From positions 248,001 to 312,000 of the forward strand of contig NZ_WBYM01000002.1 in NCBI RefSeq assembly GCF_013283365.1: a stretch of 64,000 nucleotides of DNA, read 5' to 3'. The notes beneath the pieces are model-generated. The model worked only from the letters and a program-made list of their open reading frames with translations. It had not been told where the DNA came from and did not search any database. A program made the position numbers and the translations under genes. Below are positions 15,358 to 26,787 of this stretch, piece by piece (the stretch's first letter is position 1; every line of letters starts with the position of its first letter). Origin of the DNA: Marinobacterium sp. xm-d-530 (GTDB taxonomy: Bacteria; Pseudomonadota; Gammaproteobacteria; Pseudomonadales; Balneatricaceae).

Positions 15358-17073
15358 TTACTTCCCATACAACCGATCAATTGCCGCTTGATTATCTTCA
15401 ATCACTTTAGAGCGTTTGATCTTCTGTGTGGGTGTTACATACCCATTCTCAATCGAGAAGAGCTCACGTTGTACGATGAACTTACGGATACGCTCGGTGC
15501 CGTTAAGTTCTTGGTTCACACGCTTCACCGCTTTAGAAATGATTTTTTCTAGCTCTTCATCTGAGTCTGTGGCTTTTTGTAGATCCTCAGACGGAACGAT
15601 AATGGCGGACAACCAAGGTTTGGCATCGCCAAGCACCACGGCTTGATCCACCTCCTCTTCTAGCGTCAGCTTCGCTTCTAGCTTGGCAGGCGCAACGTTA
15701 TCACCACCTGAGGTGACGATAAGGTCTTTCGAACGCCCTACAATAGAGACAAACCCTTCTTCATCAATTTCGGCTAGGTCGCCCGTATGCAACCAACCAT
15801 CGATGATGGTGACTGCAGTAGCTGACTCATTCTGCCAGTACCCTTTCATGACGTTGTCACCACGGACTAACAGCTCACCATCGTCAGCCAACTTCAATTC
15901 ACAATCGAGCGGCAAACCGACGGTCGACATACGAATGTTTCCTGGACGGTTCACGGTGATCAGTGGCGATGCCTCTGTCTGACCATAACCTTGGATAATG
16001 CCAATCCCCAAAGCAGCAAAGAAGTTACCGATCTCTGGGTTCAGCGGTGCACCACCTGAAACAAAGTATTTAATCTTGCCGCCAAAACGATCACGCAGTT
16101 TTTTACGAACCAATTTCTCTAATAGAGGATCAAGAATGGCTTCTATTAGCGAGAGTTTTTCATCATTAAGCTTTTTCGTACCGATCGACAAAGCCTTATA
16201 AAAGAGGCCTTTTCTAAAACCACTGGCGCGATCCACACCCGACTTGATACGCGCATAGAGCATGTCGTAGAGGCGAGGAACCGCCGTTGCTATAGATGGA
16301 GAAACCTCTGTCAGATACTGCGCGAGCCTATCGGTTGATTCGCAGTAGAAGATCTCAGCACCCTGTGTAATCGGCATATGCAGGCCAGCTGTATGCTCGT
16401 ACGCGTGAGCGAGTGGCAAGAAGGAGAGGAACCGATCCTCTTCATTAACAGGTATGGTATCCAACACTCGCGCAGCAGCTTCGACGTTATGAATAATGTT
16501 CTTATGGGTCAACATCGCCGCTTTAGGGTGACCACCAGTGCCCGAAGTAAAGATCAGGGTACAGACATCGTCAGTTTCTATGGCTGACAGATCTGGACGC
16601 TCGATGCCTGGTTGAGCTTCAGGCCAAGGCAGAATTTCTGTATGCCAATCCGGTTTATCATGCTCACCCTGATCGATCACAATCATATGAGTGACGCATT
16701 CATGGCTGATATTGGCCTCTAAGACTCTATCTGCCAACTCCTGAGACGAGACGATGGCGAATTTAGGGCTGGTCAAAGAGAGAATGTGACGAAGATCGTC
16801 AACGGTGTGTGCTGTATAAGCGGGAACCACATAAGCACCCACAGACATAATCGCTAAATCACTGACAGCCCACTCGGGACGGTTTTCAGAGAGGATCAAA
16901 ACGCGATCGTCTTTACCGACACCATACTGTGTTAGATAGTGACTGAGTGTTGAAACTTGATCGGCCGTCTGTTGCCAAGAGAGCGTCTTCCACTCACCGT
17001 CAGATTTGTAGCCAAGGAAAGTACGATCTTGAAAACGATCAACCTGTTTGTAGAAGCGGGATACTAGGTTCAT
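15358..17073 (-). CDS. long-chain fatty acid--CoA ligase (AMP-binding, FAA1/FadD15 type)
   Basis: Adenylate-forming enzyme that activates a fatty acid to its acyl-CoA, for degradation or lipid synthesis, probably at the inner membrane surface. The 571-residue protein has the AMP-binding P-loop as FTSGTGGHPKAAMLTH, the GYGQTEASPLI adenine motif, the WLHTGDLAEIDEEGF block and the C-terminal lid with VGRSKDLIVTSGGDNVAP. The GTGG version of the P-loop (rather than GTTG) and the long spacing between motifs fit the long-chain FAA1-like class rather than acetyl- or propionyl-CoA ligases. It is a single gene facing pgi, with head-to-head REP pairs beyond both ends. Substrate chain length is not determinable here, so I leave the symbol blank. 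Confidence 0.87.
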   Translation of the reverse strand: MNLVSRFYKQVDRFQDRTFLGYKSDGEWKTLSWQQTADQVSTLSHYLTQYGVGKDDRVLILSENRPEWAVSDLAIMSVGAYVVPAYTAHTVDDLRHILSLTSPKFAIVSSQELADRVLEANISHECVTHMIVIDQGEHDKPDWHTEILPWPEAQPGIERPDLSAIETDDVCTLIFTSGTGGHPKAAMLTHKNIIHNVEAAARVLDTIPVNEEDRFLSFLPLAHAYEHTAGLHMPITQGAEIFYCESTDRLAQYLTEVSPSIATAVPRLYDMLYARIKSGVDRASGFRKGLFYKALSIGTKKLNDEKLSLIEAILDPLLEKLVRKKLRDRFGGKIKYFVSGGAPLNPEIGNFFAALGIGIIQGYGQTEASPLITVNRPGNIRMSTVGLPLDCELKLADDGELLVRGDNVMKGYWQNESATAVTIIDGWLHTGDLAEIDEEGFVSIVGRSKDLIVTSGGDNVAPAKLEAKLTLEEEVDQAVVLGDAKPWLSAIIVPSEDLQKATDSDEELEKIISKAVKRVNQELNGTERIRKFIVQRELFSIENGYVTPTQKIKRSKVIEDNQAAIDRLYGK

Positions 17074-17169
17074 GTTTTTCTTTTTCTTATAAATTTAATG
17101 GAAATACGCGTTTAGTGTTAACTTGGTGCTTTGGTTTTATTAAATTGATAACGCGATAGATATTTTAGA

Positions 17170-17250
17170 GCGGATGACAGGCTGAGGCCAGTCACCGCGA
17201 CTTCGTAGCCTGTATAGCACACCGGTGACCGGCTTCAGCCTGTCATCCGC
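17170..17250. repeat. head-to-head REP-A pair (81 bp)
   Basis: Reverse arm 17170-17197, 25-nt spacer with CTTCGTAGCCTG, forward arm 17223-17250. The spacer closely matches that of the 15269-15349 pair and, in complement, that of 18307-18389. It occupies the space between the divergent ligase and hydrolase genes. Confidence 0.92.
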
Positions 17251-17297
17251 TCTATCATAATCAGTAAATTGTGTTTTTAAACTAAAGGTTAAAAACA

Positions 17298-18098
17298 ATG
17301 AAATTTTTTAAACGCACATCAGCTTTACTAGCCCTTCTCTATATTTCTGCCAGCGCCTATATGTATTTTGCCCAGGAATCTTTGATCTTTAAGCCGACCT
17401 ACGAAACGGAATCAGTTGAGAAGGTATTCCCCGGTGCAAGCGAGCTCTTTATCAATACCCCACATGGCAACCGCCTTCAGACTTGGTATAAACCAGCTAA
17501 GCCTGGACAAGAGATACTTGTCTATCTGCACGGCAATGCTCGCAACATGAGCACACGTGGGCGGTTGATTAACATTCTGTCAGAGGGTGATCGAGGGCTA
17601 TTGATCTTCAGCTGGGGCGGGTTTGGTCAGAGTACAGGTACACCTAGCGAGGTTAGCTTTTATGAAGATGCGCGTGCGGTGTTTGATTGGTTAGCTAAAG
17701 AGCACAATCTAAATTCATCAGACCTGATCATCTACGGCGAATCACTGGGCACTGGCGTGGCGGTTCAACTGGCCACTGAACGCGATTTTAAAGGGGTGAT
17801 TCTAGCCGCGCCTTATACCTCCATTGCCCAGATGGCGGCAGATGACTACCCCTGGTTACCGGTTAATCTACTGCTTAAACATCGATTCGATTCGATTGAT
17901 AAGGTTCAACAGGTGCATGAGCCTTTAGTGATCTTGCACTCAACCGATGATGACACCATTCCCTACGAGCAAGGTGTAACGCTTTTTGAAGCTGCTGAAG
18001 AGCCGAAGCTGTTTATGGGGTTTGAGGATCGAGAACATACGCGGTTTCGATCGGAGGATGTTGATCGGGCAATTCGCTGGGTATTGGAGCGGGAGTAG
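17298..18098 (+). CDS. membrane-anchored alpha/beta hydrolase (BEM46/YfhR-like)
   Basis: The 266-residue protein has one N-terminal hydrophobic segment (about residues 7-25, TSALLALLYISASAYMYFA), probably an anchor that leaves the enzyme domain in the periplasm. The oxyanion region is VYLHGNARNM, the nucleophile elbow is YGESLGTG, the acid is in LHSTDDDTIP and the histidine in EDREHTRF. This makes a complete Ser-Asp-His set in the BEM46/DUF-type lipase-esterase order. The FKPTYE block after the anchor is usual for this family. The substrate is unknown. It is a lone gene between repeat clusters, divergent from the acyl-CoA ligase, with no operon partner. The family call is firm; calling it an esterase is inference. 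Confidence 0.82.
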   Translation: MKFFKRTSALLALLYISASAYMYFAQESLIFKPTYETESVEKVFPGASELFINTPHGNRLQTWYKPAKPGQEILVYLHGNARNMSTRGRLINILSEGDRGLLIFSWGGFGQSTGTPSEVSFYEDARAVFDWLAKEHNLNSSDLIIYGESLGTGVAVQLATERDFKGVILAAPYTSIAQMAADDYPWLPVNLLLKHRFDSIDKVQQVHEPLVILHSTDDDTIPYEQGVTLFEAAEEPKLFMGFEDREHTRFRSEDVDRAIRWVLERE

Positions 18099-18101
18099 AG
18101 A

Positions 18102-18389
18102 GCGGATGACAGGCTGAAGCCAGTTAAGGCCATGGATGGCCTGTATGGAGTCATTGCAGGAGCAAATTACTGCCACCGGAGCGCTGAACCAACTACGCAG
18201 CCGCCGTGACTGTCTTTAGACTGTCATCGGCTTTATCAGTCGACTTCCAGTGAATGGAGCTAAACTGCTAGGCAGCGCTTTCCAGAAACTTTCCCGTAAC
18301 AGCAAAGCGGATGACAGGCTGAAGGCCTGTCACCGGTGCGCTGCATAGGCTACGGAGTCGCGGTGACTGGCCTTCAGCCAGTCATCCGC
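18102..18389. repeat. REP-A array downstream of the RAYT gene
   Basis: A reverse arm (18102-18126) runs into the CCATGGATGGCC / TTGCAGGAGCAAATTACTG module. A degenerate forward arm follows (18204-18231), then a flank with TTTCCAGAAACTTTCCCG. The array ends with a head-to-head pair of 83 bp: reverse 18307-18335, spacer with GGCTACGGAGTCG, forward 18361-18389. The last arm ends 4 bp from the RAYT stop codon. Confidence 0.9.
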
Positions 18390-18393
18390 CCCA

Positions 18394-18837
18394 TCACCGT
18401 CTTCCAGAAAACGCGCTAGACCACCGATACTCCGACGACATTCCACAAATCCCAGCCCGCACCGGATTCTGTTCGATATATGCTTTGATCTGCTCTACAT
18501 GTGTTGAACTCATCACAGGAATATTCCTAAATCGCCCTTCCCAGATCGTTCCAGTCAATCCATAACGCTTATTGAAGTAACGACCGTAACTTCCTGCGAT
18601 ACGTTTCATCATCTCTGAAATGCCTTCATCAGAACTAGGCGTTACTAATAGGTGTATGTGGTTATTCATTAACACCCAAGCATGCAGTTGAACTGCGTAT
18701 TCCTCTGACCAATACTCGAGTTTACTGAGGTACATTTCAAAGTCGGCAGTGGCTTTAAAGATGTATTGTCGGTTGTGGCCGCGGTGAATAATGTGCTGGG
18801 GCACACCTGCTGGACATAATCTTGGCTTCCTTGCCAT
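18394..18837 (-). CDS. REP-associated tyrosine transposase (RAYT, Y1 transposase family)
   Basis: Single-strand DNA transposase of the IS200/IS605-like Y1 (HUH) superfamily, of the class linked to REP palindromes. The 147-residue protein has RAYT landmarks: PQHIIHRGHNRQYIF near the N-terminus, the HUH pair H60-I-H62 in NNHIHLLVTP, SYGRYFNKRYGLTGTIWEGRF (about 83-103), and Y120 in IKAYIEQNPVRAG as the likely nucleophile. AAAGGAG lies 7 nt before the ATG. No second transposase gene or terminal repeats of a mobile IS are present; instead head-to-head REP-A pairs lie on both sides (18307-18389 and 18893-18974). The last codons share the CCGTCTTCCAGAAAAC sequence (in complement) with the flank of another REP copy. 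Family known role: binds and cleaves REP DNA. That it acts on REP-A is inference from position. The length is at the short end for RAYTs but all key residues are present. Confidence 0.88.
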   Translation of the reverse strand: MARKPRLCPAGVPQHIIHRGHNRQYIFKATADFEMYLSKLEYWSEEYAVQLHAWVLMNNHIHLLVTPSSDEGISEMMKRIAGSYGRYFNKRYGLTGTIWEGRFRNIPVMSSTHVEQIKAYIEQNPVRAGICGMSSEYRWSSAFSGRR

Positions 18838-18843
18838 GGTTAA

Positions 18844-18862
18844 ACTCCTTTTTCTTTGGAGT
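18844..18862 (-). promoter_or_regulatory. hairpin covering the RAYT ribosome-binding site
   Basis: On the minus strand ACTCC-AAAGAAAAA-GGAGT places the Shine-Dalgarno GGAG in the 3' arm of a 5-bp stem directly ahead of the ATG. If formed, it would lower translation of the transposase. The stem is short, so this is a weak call. Confidence 0.35.
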
Positions 18863-18892
18863 ATAGATCATGGTTGGGAGTTTACATTGACA

Positions 18893-18974
18893 GCGGATGA
18901 CAGGCTGAAGCCAGTCACCGGAATACTTAATTAACTACGGAGCTGCGGTGACTGGCCTTCAGCCTGTCATCCGC
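18893..18974. repeat. head-to-head REP-A pair upstream of the RAYT gene
   Basis: Reverse arm 18893-18920, spacer with TTAACTACGGAGCTG, forward arm 18946-18974, 82 bp in all. The flank CCGTCTTCCAGAAAAC follows at 18981-18996 and runs straight into the sucD terminator. Confidence 0.92.
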
Positions 18975-19000
18975 CCTATCCCCGTCTTCCAGAAAACACA

Positions 19001-19024
19001 AAAGCGACCCAAGGGTCGCTTTTC
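19001..19024 (-). terminator. intrinsic terminator of the suc operon
   Basis: Stem AAAGCGACCC / GGGTCGCTTT with a 2-nt loop. On the minus strand the T-rich tail (CTTTTGTGTTTTC) follows. It lies 19 bp past the sucD stop. Confidence 0.88.
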
Positions 19025-19042
19025 TTTAACGCGAGAAACGAA

Positions 19043-19924
19043 TTACTTCATTGCCCAGCCAGTTACTTCAGATAGGGCTACGCCGATATCTGCTAGTGAA
19101 CGTACAGTCTTAACGCCTGCGTCTTCTAGTGCTGCGAACTTCTCGTCTGCAGTACCTTTACCGCCAGAGATGATTGCACCAGCGTGGCCCATGCGTTTGC
19201 CTGGAGGCGCTGTTACACCCGCGATGTAAGAGACAACAGGTTTAGTTACGTTTGCTTTGATGTAAGCAGCCGCTTCTTCTTCTGCTGAACCACCGATCTC
19301 ACCGATCATAACAATCGCTTCAGTCTGTGGATCTTTCTGGAACATCTCTAGGATATCGATGAAGTTAGAACCTGGGATTGGGTCACCACCGATACCAACA
19401 CAAGTAGACTGACCGAAGCCGGCGTCAGTAGTCTGTTTTACCGCTTCGTACGTTAGCGTACCAGAGCGTGAAACGATACCCACTTTACCGGGTAGGTGGA
19501 TGTGACCTGGCATAATACCGATCTTACATTCGCCCGGTGTAATGACACCTGGACAGTTAGGACCGATTAGACGCACGCCTAGCTCGTCACACTTCACTTT
19601 ACACTGAAGCATGTCCATCACTGGGATGTGCTCTGTAATACATACGATTAGCTTGATGCCAGCGTTAGCCGCTTCAAGGATCGAATCTTTACAGAACGCC
19701 GCTGGAACGTAGATGACTGATGCTTCTGCGCCAGTCTGCTCTACCGCTTCAGCAACGGTGTTGAATACAGGAAGGCCTAGGTGAGTTGTGCCACCCTTAC
19801 CTGGAGTCACACCGCCAACCATTTTAGTGCCGTAGGCGATCGCTTGTTCAGAGTGGAAAGTACCCTGACCACCCGTGAAACCCTGACAGATTACTTTGGT
19901 ATCTTTGTTAATTAGTACTGACAT
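19043..19924 (-). CDS. sucD: succinyl-CoA synthetase subunit alpha
   Basis: With SucC it converts succinyl-CoA to succinate with formation of a nucleoside triphosphate in the TCA cycle. The 293-residue protein starts [20 protein letters not shown], the Rossmann CoA-binding domain, and carries the phosphorylated histidine as H247 in [14 protein letters not shown], one residue off the E. coli position. [13 protein letters not shown] is also diagnostic. The length matches the family (about 290). The start is 2 bp after the sucC stop, so the two are translated together, and the operon ends here at a strong hairpin terminator. Confidence 0.97.
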   Translation of the reverse strand: MSVLINKDTKVICQGFTGGQGTFHSEQAIAYGTKMVGGVTPGKGGTTHLGLPVFNTVAEAVEQTGAEASVIYVPAAFCKDSILEAANAGIKLIVCITEHIPVMDMLQCKVKCDELGVRLIGPNCPGVITPGECKIGIMPGHIHLPGKVGIVSRSGTLTYEAVKQTTDAGFGQSTCVGIGGDPIPGSNFIDILEMFQKDPQTEAIVMIGEIGGSAEEEAAAYIKANVTKPVVSYIAGVTAPPGKRMGHAGAIISGGKGTADEKFAALEDAGVKTVRSLADIGVALSEVTGWAMK

Positions 19925-19926
19925 GA

Positions 19927-21093
19927 TTAGTTGCCTCCTGCTGCTTTAACTGCTTGCTGTGCAGCGTCAGTCAAGCTGGTAGCCGCGATGATATCCAAAC
20001 CAGATTCAGATAGCAGTTTAGAGCCGAGGTCTGCGTTGTTACCTTCAAGGCGAACAACCACTGGAACTTCTACGCCCACTTCTTTAACAGCACCGATGAT
20101 GCCTTCTGCGATTAGGTCACAACGTACGATACCACCGAAGATGTTAACCAATACCGCTTTAACTTTGCTGTCTTCAAGGATGATCTTGAACGCTTCGGTT
20201 ACACGCTCTTTCGTCGCGCCGCCACCAACGTCAAGGAAGTTAGCTGGGAAACCGCCGTGTAGAGAGACGATGTCCATAGTACCCATAGCTAGGCCAGCAC
20301 CGTTAACCATACAACCGATGTTACCAGTAAGTGCTACGTAGTTAAGATCCCACTCAGCCGCGCGTGCTTCACGCTCGTCTTCTTGTGATGGATCTTCCAT
20401 TGCTTGGATATCTTTGTGACGGTAAACCGAGTTGCCATCGATCACGACTTTCGCATCTAGACAGTGTAGGTTGCCTTCGTCAGTGATCACCAGTGGGTTG
20501 ATCTCTAGAAGAGCTAGATCTTTCTCTTCAAACATCTTCGCAAGACCCATGAAGATCGCGACGAACTGTTTGATCTGAACGCCTTCAAGACCCAACTTGA
20601 ATGCTAGCTCACGACCCTGGTATGGCTGCGCGCCAGTCAAAGGATCGATGGTTGCTTTAAGAATCTTCTCAGGTGTTTCGTGAGCGACTTTCTCGATCTC
20701 TACACCACCTTCAGTCGATGCCATGAAGACAATACGACGAGATGAACGGTCAACAACCGCACCTAGGTATAGTTCGTTTGCGATGTCTGTGCAGGTCTCA
20801 ACAAGAATTTTAGAGACTGGCTGACCGTTCGCGTCAGTTTGGTAAGTTACCAGATTAGTACCTAGCTTATCTTTTGCGAAAGCTGCTGCTTCTTCTGGAG
20901 AGTCTACTAGTTTAACGCCGCCCGCTTTACCGCGGCCACCTGCGTGTACCTGTGCTTTAACAACCCACTTATCACCGCCAATTTGTTTGGCTGCTTCTGC
21001 GGCTGCTTCCGGTGTATCGACTGCAATGCCTTGTGACACTGGCAGACCGTACTGTGCAAACAGCTGCTTGCCCTGATACTCGTGAAGATTCAT
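19927..21093 (-). CDS. sucC: succinyl-CoA synthetase subunit beta
   Basis: ATP-grasp subunit of succinyl-CoA synthetase, which binds the nucleotide and succinate. The 388-residue protein begins [20 protein letters not shown] and includes the ATP-grasp lysine region [16 protein letters not shown] (about residues 46-61), LEINPLV and the [13 protein letters not shown] phosphohistidine-facing block near residue 320. The length equals that of E. coli SucC. It is followed directly by sucD and preceded by lpd with a gap of about 110 bp that contains a possible weak hairpin but no T-run. Role and assignment are secure. Confidence 0.97.
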   Translation of the reverse strand: MNLHEYQGKQLFAQYGLPVSQGIAVDTPEAAAEAAKQIGGDKWVVKAQVHAGGRGKAGGVKLVDSPEEAAAFAKDKLGTNLVTYQTDANGQPVSKILVETCTDIANELYLGAVVDRSSRRIVFMASTEGGVEIEKVAHETPEKILKATIDPLTGAQPYQGRELAFKLGLEGVQIKQFVAIFMGLAKMFEEKDLALLEINPLVITDEGNLHCLDAKVVIDGNSVYRHKDIQAMEDPSQEDEREARAAEWDLNYVALTGNIGCMVNGAGLAMGTMDIVSLHGGFPANFLDVGGGATKERVTEAFKIILEDSKVKAVLVNIFGGIVRCDLIAEGIIGAVKEVGVEVPVVVRLEGNNADLGSKLLSESGLDIIAATSLTDAAQQAVKAAGGN

Positions 21094-21201
21094 TCTATAG
21101 TCCGTTATTTAGGTCGGTTAAACGAACACGGGGTTACCCGTGCCATCGATCTGAACAAAAGCGCTTCAAGCTTTTGACCTGAAGCGCTCCCTGTTCCGCG
21201 A

Positions 21202-22650
<1,449 letters not shown>

Positions 22651-22693
22651 CTATCTCAGTAACTTTTTAAAGATTCCTAGAATGCGATTCGCA

Positions 22694-23908
22694 TTAAACG
22701 TCTAGGAGCATGCGCGCTGGATCTTCCAGCAGGTCCTTAATTGTTACAAGGAACTGTACAGCCTCTTTACCATCGATCATACGGTGGTCGTAAGAGAGTG
22801 CTAGATACATCATTGGTAGGATTTCAACCTGACCATTCACCGCCATTGGACGCTCTTGGATCTTGTGCATACCCAAGATAGCTGTCTGTGGTGGGTTAAG
22901 GATTGGGGTCGACATCAATGAGCCGAATACACCGCCGTTAGTGATTGTGAATGTACCGCCCTGCATGTCTTCCATGCCAAGCTTACCTTCACGACCGCGC
23001 TTACCGAAGTCTGCAATAGTGCCTTCTACTTCTGCAAGGCTCATCGCATCCGTATCGCGCAATACTGGCACCATTAGGCCACGATCAGTCGATACAGCGA
23101 CACCAATATCTTGGTAACCGTGGTAGACCATGTCGTTACCGTCGATCGATGCGTTAACCGCTGGGAAGCGTTTTAGTGCTTCAGTCGCAGCTTTAACAAA
23201 GAAGGACATAAAGCCTAGACGTGTACCGTTGTGAGTCTTCTCAAACAGATCTTTGTACTGTTTACGAAGCTCCATGACAGGCTTCATGTTCACTTCGTTG
23301 TACGTTGTTAGCATCGCAGCATTCTGTTGCGCTTCAACTAGACGCTTAGCGATGGTTGCACGTAGACGAGTCATTGGGACGCGTTTCTCAACACGCTCAC
23401 CTGCTGGAACATTTACCGATACAGCTGGCTGGGCTGCAGCAGGAGCGGCTGCAGGTGCTGCCGCCGCAGGAGCAGAAGCCGGCTTGTTCGCCATGAAGTT
23501 CATTACGTCTTCTTTAGTGATGCCACCGTTTTTACCCGTGCCAGGGATCTGGCTAGCATCAAGACCGTTCTCATCAATCAGTTTACGAGCGGCTGGGCCT
23601 ACTTTTTCTGCGTCACCTGCTGGAGCCGCTTCAGTCGCTGCTTCTGCTGCTGGAGCTGCTGCACCGGCTGCACCCGCTTCAAACTTAGCAAGAATCTCTT
23701 CGCTAAGAACCGTTTCACCTTCGCCCTTTAGGACTTCAGTGATCACACCGTCGGCTGGAGCGACAACTTCAAGAACCACTTTATCGGTTTCGATGTCGAC
23801 AATAAGTTCATCGGCAGAAACCGCTTCACCTGGCTGCTTGTGCCAAGTTGCAACAGTTCCGTCTGCTACTGATTCTGGAAACGTAGGTGCTTTAATTTCG
23901 ATTGACAT
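22694..23908 (-). CDS. sucB: 2-oxoglutarate dehydrogenase E2, dihydrolipoyllysine succinyltransferase
   Basis: Core subunit of the 2-oxoglutarate dehydrogenase complex; it moves the succinyl group from the lipoyl arm to CoA. The 404-residue protein has one lipoyl domain (residues 1-76, lipoyl-Lys in ETDKVVLEV), an Ala/Pro-rich linker, a subunit-binding domain ([19 protein letters not shown]), a second Ala-rich linker and the catalytic acetyltransferase-like domain with [17 protein letters not shown] single lipoyl domain and the catalytic block fit SucB rather than the pyruvate enzyme. The gap to sucA is 47 bp. The Ala-rich linkers produce long antisense open frames that are not genes. Confidence 0.96.
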   Translation of the reverse strand: MSIEIKAPTFPESVADGTVATWHKQPGEAVSADELIVDIETDKVVLEVVAPADGVITEVLKGEGETVLSEEILAKFEAGAAGAAAPAAEAATEAAPAGDAEKVGPAARKLIDENGLDASQIPGTGKNGGITKEDVMNFMANKPASAPAAAAPAAAPAAAQPAVSVNVPAGERVEKRVPMTRLRATIAKRLVEAQQNAAMLTTYNEVNMKPVMELRKQYKDLFEKTHNGTRLGFMSFFVKAATEALKRFPAVNASIDGNDMVYHGYQDIGVAVSTDRGLMVPVLRDTDAMSLAEVEGTIADFGKRGREGKLGMEDMQGGTFTITNGGVFGSLMSTPILNPPQTAILGMHKIQERPMAVNGQVEILPMMYLALSYDHRMIDGKEAVQFLVTIKDLLEDPARMLLDV

Positions 23909-23955
23909 GATTTTTCCTTTCTTGCCTTCTGCTCGTCGTACGAACGAATTCTTTA

Positions 23956-26787
23956 TTAACCGTTTAGGGCGTCGTTAACCAATTTCTCTTGCTGCTCAAC
24001 GTGAACAGAGATGTAACCTACTGCAGGCGCTGCAGCGTGTGGACGACCCACACCGTCTAGGTGAATCTCTGGCTTCACTTTACGTAGAGCGTTGCGCATG
24101 TGGTGCTGACTGCAGTACCAAGCGCCCTGGTTCATTGGCTCTTCCTGACACCAAACAACCGATTCAAGATTAGGGTATTGGCTCAACTCATCTACCAGAT
24201 CCGCCTCTGGGAATGGGTAGAGTTGCTCAATACGAACGATCGCAACATTCTGCTTCTCTAGCTCTTCGCGACGGTTGTATAGGTCGTAGTAAACCTTACC
24301 GCTACACATCACAACACGATTCACTTTCGACTTATCAAGCTGATCCACTTCACCAATAACCGGTTGGAAGGTGCCATCCGCCAGCTCTTCTAGAGTAGAG
24401 ATCGCCTGCTTGTGACGAAGCAGAGACTTCGGCGTCATGACCACCAACGGTTTGCGAAGTGGGCGAACCACCTGACGACGCAGTAGGTGGAAGATCTGCG
24501 ATGGAGTTGTAGGGACAACAACCTGAATGTTGTGCTCAGCACAGAGCTGTAGGTAGCGTTCCAAACGAGCAGACGAGTGCTCTGGACCCTGACCTTCAAA
24601 GCCGTGTGGCAACAGCATAGTCAGACCACATAGACGCTGCCATTTCGCTTCGCCTGATGTGATGAACTGATCGATCACGACCTGAGCACCATTGGCGAAA
24701 TCACCGAACTGCGCTTCCCAGATCACCAACGAGTTTGGTGTCGTGGTTGCGTAACCGTATTCGAATGCCAATACCGCCTCTTCAGACAGGTATGAATCGT
24801 GGATCGTGAATTTTGGTTGATCCTTATCCATGTTCTGAAGGGGTACGTAAGTCGTCGCATCTTTCTGATCATGCAGAACCGCGTGACGGTGTGAGAAGGT
24901 ACCACGACCGACATCCTGACCGGTCAAACGGACTGGGTGACCCTCTGCAAGAATTGACGCGTAGGCCAATGTCTCTGCAAAGCCCCAGTTAGCGGCCATT
25001 GCACCGGCTGCCATACGCTTACGGTCGTCATAGATCTTAGAAACCTGACGCTGCACGCTGAAGTGCTCAGGGGTTTCAGCAATGTTCGCCGCAAGCTCTT
25101 GAAGCACTTTGATGTCGACACGAGTATCACACTCAAACGACCATTGGTGACCAAGGTAAGGCGCCCAATCGACAAACATCTTAGTGTTTGGTTCAAGCAC
25201 AAGAGAGTGAGCAACGTGTTCGCCATTTTCTAGCGCCGCACGGTAAGCTTTTTCCATCTCTTTGCTCTGTTCAGCAGTGATCACACCCTCTTCGATCAGC
25301 TTAGTTGCGTATAGATCGCGTGTGGTCTTCTGCTTTTTGATGACATCGTACATCAACGGTTGAGTACCGCTTGGCTCATCCGCCTCGTTGTGACCGCGAC
25401 GGCGGTAACAGACTAGATCGATAACAACGTCTTTCTTAAATTCGTTACGGTAATCAACCGCCAACTGAGTCACGAAACGAACCGCTTCTGGGTCGTCACC
25501 GTTGACGTGGAAGATTGGTGCTTCGATCATCTTAGCAACGTCGGTACAGTAATCTGTAGAGCGAGCATCTTCTTGCTTAGAGGTCGTGAAACCAACTTGG
25601 TTGTTGATCACGATGTGGATCGTGCCGCCTGTCTTATAAGCGCGTGTCTGAGACATCTGGAATGTCTCCATGACAACACCCTGACCGGCGAAGGCCGCAT
25701 CACCGTGGATATTGACAGGGACAACTGTGTTACCGACTGGATCTTCACGACGATCCTGACGGGCACGAACCGAACCTTCAACCACTGGCGCTACGATCTC
25801 AAGGTGAGATGGGTTGAATGCCATCGCAATGTGCACCTCACCGCCGTCAGTATTGACGTTCGATGAGAAACCCTGGTGGTACTTAACGTCACCCGATGAA
25901 TCAACCAGCTTCTTACCTTCGAATTCACCGAACAGGTCAGCTGGGTTTTTACCGAAGATGTTAACCAGCGTATTAAGACGGCCACGGTGTGCCATGCCGA
26001 TCACAACCTCTTTAGCACCCTGCTTACCAGCACGCTGGATCAGAGTATTCAAAGAGACGATCAGAGATTCACCACCCTCAAGACCAAATCGTTTAGCACC
26101 AGCAAATCGGGAGCCAAGGTACTTCTCTAGACCTTCAGCTGCCGTTAGGCGCTCTAGGACCATGAGTTTCTTCTCAGGCTCAACCGTTGGGTGTGCACGA
26201 GTTGGCTCAATGCGAGACTGAAGCCATAGACGCTCTTCAGTGTTCACAATGTGCATGTACTCAGAACCTACCGAACTGCAGTAAGTCTCTTGAAGATCCT
26301 GAAGGATCTCGCGCAGTGTCGCCTCTTCGCGGCCAAACTGCAGACTACCGAGTTGGAAAGTTGTATCAAAATCTGCTTCTGAAAGTTCGTGGTAGCGCAG
26401 ATTAAGGTCGGCCACTTCTGCACGTTCTAGCAGACTCAGTGGGTCGATCTTGGCGATCTGGTGTCCACGCATACGGTAAGCATCAAAAAGGGCTAGCGCG
26501 CGAACTTGCTTACGCTCGTGTTCAGAGCTGACAGAGGATACCGCTGCAGGCTGTGCACGTTTTTGATTCTTAGCAATGTATTGGAAATGTTCACGAATCG
26601 GTGCAAGAGGAACATCAGGAGTAATGTTTTCACCGACTTTAGGGAGTTTATCAAACTCTTCACGCCACTCTGGGGGAACGGAGTTTGGATCTAAAAGGTA
26701 CGTTTCGTATAGCTGTTCTACGTAAGAGAGGTTGCCGCCGTATAGATGAGCATTCTTCCACAGCTGCTCCATCAGACCGTCTTGCAT
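23956..26787 (-). CDS. sucA: 2-oxoglutarate dehydrogenase E1
   Basis: Thiamine-diphosphate enzyme that decarboxylates 2-oxoglutarate and passes the succinyl group to SucB; the committed enzyme of this TCA section. The 943-residue protein begins [19 protein letters not shown], then [21 protein letters not shown], as in Pseudomonas Suc[36 protein letters not shown] and [10 protein letters not shown] mark the cofactor domain, and the C-terminal half has [26 protein letters not shown] start at ATG 26787, which matches homologue N-termini and has GAGGG about 10 nt upstream. An in-frame ATG at 26847, also with a plausible ribosome site (AAGGG), would add 20 residues. The gene opens the sucAB-lpd-sucCD operon. 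Confidence 0.95.
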   Translation of the reverse strand: MQDGLMEQLWKNAHLYGGNLSYVEQLYETYLLDPNSVPPEWREEFDKLPKVGENITPDVPLAPIREHFQYIAKNQKRAQPAAVSSVSSEHERKQVRALALFDAYRMRGHQIAKIDPLSLLERAEVADLNLRYHELSEADFDTTFQLGSLQFGREEATLREILQDLQETYCSSVGSEYMHIVNTEERLWLQSRIEPTRAHPTVEPEKKLMVLERLTAAEGLEKYLGSRFAGAKRFGLEGGESLIVSLNTLIQRAGKQGAKEVVIGMAHRGRLNTLVNIFGKNPADLFGEFEGKKLVDSSGDVKYHQGFSSNVNTDGGEVHIAMAFNPSHLEIVAPVVEGSVRARQDRREDPVGNTVVPVNIHGDAAFAGQGVVMETFQMSQTRAYKTGGTIHIVINNQVGFTTSKQEDARSTDYCTDVAKMIEAPIFHVNGDDPEAVRFVTQLAVDYRNEFKKDVVIDLVCYRRRGHNEADEPSGTQPLMYDVIKKQKTTRDLYATKLIEEGVITAEQSKEMEKAYRAALENGEHVAHSLVLEPNTKMFVDWAPYLGHQWSFECDTRVDIKVLQELAANIAETPEHFSVQRQVSKIYDDRKRMAAGAMAANWGFAETLAYASILAEGHPVRLTGQDVGRGTFSHRHAVLHDQKDATTYVPLQNMDKDQPKFTIHDSYLSEEAVLAFEYGYATTTPNSLVIWEAQFGDFANGAQVVIDQFITSGEAKWQRLCGLTMLLPHGFEGQGPEHSSARLERYLQLCAEHNIQVVVPTTPSQIFHLLRRQVVRPLRKPLVVMTPKSLLRHKQAISTLEELADGTFQPVIGEVDQLDKSKVNRVVMCSGKVYYDLYNRREELEKQNVAIVRIEQLYPFPEADLVDELSQYPNLESVVWCQEEPMNQGAWYCSQHHMRNALRKVKPEIHLDGVGRPHAAAPAVGYISVHVEQQEKLVNDALNG

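Noticed and set aside
18394-18837. active IS200/IS605 insertion sequence
   Set aside because: No tnpB, no IS-type left and right ends and no second copy; features are those of a domesticated RAYT gene.
23253-23978. 241-residue frame antisense to sucB
   Set aside because: Ala/Ser-rich product made by reading the complement of the Ala/Pro-rich linkers of SucB; a shadow frame.
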